A stretch of DNA of 15,093 bases from Clostridiaceae bacterium (lineage in GTDB: Bacteria > Bacillota > Clostridia > Saccharofermentanales > DTU023), in the NCBI GenBank assembly GCA_012800135.1, contig JAAZJV010000172.1, positions 1 through 15,093 of the forward strand. The letters run 5' to 3'. The notes beneath the pieces were generated by a model, which was not told where the DNA came from, searched no databases, and saw nothing but the letters and a program-made list of their open reading frames with translations. Below are positions 13,793 through 15,093 of this stretch, piece after piece (positions within the stretch are counted from its first letter, which is position 1; every line of letters begins with the position of its first letter). The position numbers and the translations under genes are program-made.

Positions 13793-14521
13793 ATGATCGG
13801 ACGCTTTCATGAAAGATACATGGCTGTGCGTCGCAGAATCACAACAACTGAAAGTCCGGTGAATCAGGGCGCAAGAAAGTCCAATTTTGGACGCCCGTGG
13901 TGCAGCGACAGGCTTTTTGCTTTGCTCATTGTCGTCGCACTAGTGTTTGTCCTTGTCGGCTGTCGTGCAAATAACGATCCGAAGGTCACAGTTGGGCCTG
14001 ATCCCGACGTAAGAGAGACGCGAGGAGATGAGATATATGCGCCTGATTTCACATTGCAGGATCAGAACGGTGTGCAGCATACGCTTTCAGGATACAAGGG
14101 GAAACTCGTATTTTTGACGTTTTGGGCGACATGGTGTTCGCCATGCCTAGAGGAATTTACGGACATCAATCAGCTTTACCTAGATCACGAAGAAAATACT
14201 GCCGATGTTGCCGTGCTGAGTGTGATTTATCCATCTAAAAAGGGTGATACGTCACCTGCAGGTCAAGAGGAAAAGACGACAGATGAGATTCGCGCGTTTC
14301 TCTCGGAGAATGGCTATCGTATTCCCACGCTGATGGATTCCGACGGGAAGGTGTTCGCCGCTTTTAAGATAGACAGTCTTCCGACAACTTATCTGATTGA
14401 TCAAACAGGGGAGGTTATCGGCTACGTGCCCGCAGCACTCTCACGAGAATTGATGGACGCGTTAATTGAGCGCGCACAGAATCCTGAATCTTCCGTGCAG
14501 GAAACGGATACTTTTTCCTGA
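13793..14521 (+). CDS. TlpA-like thioredoxin-fold lipoprotein
   Basis: A 242-residue extracytoplasmic thiol-disulfide oxidoreductase of the TlpA/ResA group. Residues 41-56 are the hydrophobic core of a signal peptide ending in the lipobox LVGC (Cys57), so it should be lipid-anchored on the outer face of the membrane. The thioredoxin domain begins at APDFTLQDQNG and contains the redox motif WCSPC (Cys115 and Cys118) and the cis-proline segment SLPTTYLID (Pro197). The cytoplasmic N-region before the signal core is long (40 residues), so a later start such as Met10 (13820) or a GTG at 13859 is possible. AAGGGGG ahead of the first ATG is about 12 bases away. It sits 6 bases after the yitT-family stop and 27 bases before serS. 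Confidence 0.92.
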   Translation: MIGRFHERYMAVRRRITTTESPVNQGARKSNFGRPWCSDRLFALLIVVALVFVLVGCRANNDPKVTVGPDPDVRETRGDEIYAPDFTLQDQNGVQHTLSGYKGKLVFLTFWATWCSPCLEEFTDINQLYLDHEENTADVAVLSVIYPSKKGDTSPAGQEEKTTDEIRAFLSENGYRIPTLMDSDGKVFAAFKIDSLPTTYLIDQTGEVIGYVPAALSRELMDALIERAQNPESSVQETDTFS

Positions 14522-14548
14522 CAAAACAGCTTAGAAAGAGGAGAGATC

Positions 14549-15093
14549 ATGCTTGATCTAGTTTACATTCGAAACAATCCTGAAGAAGTGAGCGCCAAAC
14601 TTGCGCGCCGAGGCTTTGATGTTGACTTTACATCTTTTCTTGAGCAGGACGCCAAATGGCGAGCCTTGCTCCATGAAACGGAAGAAATGCGGGCGGAGCG
14701 CAATCGCAAATCGGCCGATATTCCTGTTATTAGAAAGAATAAGGGCGACGTCCAAACTGCGTTAGCAGAACTTAAGGAGCTGAGCGATCAGATCAAAAAT
14801 AACGATATTGAAATCAATCGCATGGACGCTGAACAGAAGGACTTTCTTGCTGCTATCCCGAATATTCCTGATGACGACATTCCGTCGGGCGGGAAAGAAA
14901 ACAATGAAGTCATCTCTGTCTGGGGTGAGCCTCAGATGCTCCGCGCCGGCATGAAAGATCATATCGAGCTCTTAGAGTTGTGCGGCATGATTGATTACGT
15001 GCGCGGCGTCAAGCTTTCGGGAAGCGGTTTCTGGCTCTATACATACGAAGGCGCGATGCTTGAATGGGCGCTTCTTAATTTCTTCATCCAAGA
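14549..15093 (+). CDS. serS: Seryl-tRNA synthetase, N-terminal part
   Basis: The first 181 codons of a class II aminoacyl-tRNA synthetase that charges tRNA-Ser with serine; the gene continues past the right edge. The start MLDLVYIRNNPEEVSAKLARRGF is typical. Residues about 30-100 form the antiparallel coiled-coil arm that grips the long variable arm of tRNA-Ser (EEMRAERNRKS, then the returning helix). IPNIPDDDIPSGGKENNEVISVWGEP is the conserved hinge, and the catalytic domain begins at KDHIELLELCGMIDYVRGVKLSGSGFW. A strong AAAGAGGAG (14535-14543) precedes the ATG. Spacing to the upstream tlpA-like gene is short and no terminator is seen, so some transcription may read through. No T-box leader is present. 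Confidence 0.96.
   Translation, partial: MLDLVYIRNNPEEVSAKLARRGFDVDFTSFLEQDAKWRALLHETEEMRAERNRKSADIPVIRKNKGDVQTALAELKELSDQIKNNDIEINRMDAEQKDFLAAIPNIPDDDIPSGGKENNEVISVWGEPQMLRAGMKDHIELLELCGMIDYVRGVKLSGSGFWLYTYEGAMLEWALLNFFIQ

Noticed and set aside
1..15093. CRISPR arrays, tRNA or rRNA genes, insertion sequences and prophage
   Set aside because: No regularly spaced repeats, tRNA-like arms, transposase motifs or phage genes were seen on either strand.

Overview
The window looks like a chromosomal segment of a Bacillota (Firmicutes) bacterium, most likely a member of the Clostridia with intermediate base composition. The grounds are strong AGGAGG-type ribosome binding sites, a textbook CIRCE operator, a Veg-family gene directly upstream of ispE, a YitT-family membrane protein, an LCP-family cell-wall ligase and a lipoprotein thioredoxin. 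No phage, transposon, CRISPR or rRNA/tRNA gene is visible. Nearly all genes point rightwards.

Left part (1-3854): the left edge carries only the start of a leftward gene. A perfect CIRCE element stands in the gap between it and a rightward pair, a Cof-type HAD phosphatase and a RibF-like riboflavin kinase whose adenylyltransferase half looks decayed. The 3' end of the ribF-like gene is partly duplicated just downstream. A class I/II aminotransferase follows.

Middle, more AT-rich part (3855-6960): this holds an unrecognised 342-residue protein with faint kinase-like motifs and its own terminator, a large dyad-symmetric region ahead of an XRE regulator, and a roughly 700-base stretch without a convincing gene. 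That stretch begins with a strong promoter (TTGACA, 17-base spacing, TAGTAT) and then contains several nested and adjacent helices. I read it as an unrecognised structured RNA, and it is the most interesting object in the window.

Right part (6960-15093): housekeeping genes. They are mnmA (tRNA 2-thiolation), veg and ispE (overlapping; MEP isoprenoid pathway), a convergent dtd (D-aminoacyl-tRNA deacylase) only 3 bases from the ispE stop, a zinc-ribbon membrane protein with a Pro/Gln-rich linker, an LCP protein, a YitT-family protein, a TlpA-like lipoprotein, and the 5' part of serS, which runs off the right edge. MnmA and IspE, and to a lesser degree the RibF-like protein, carry extra loop segments relative to their families.
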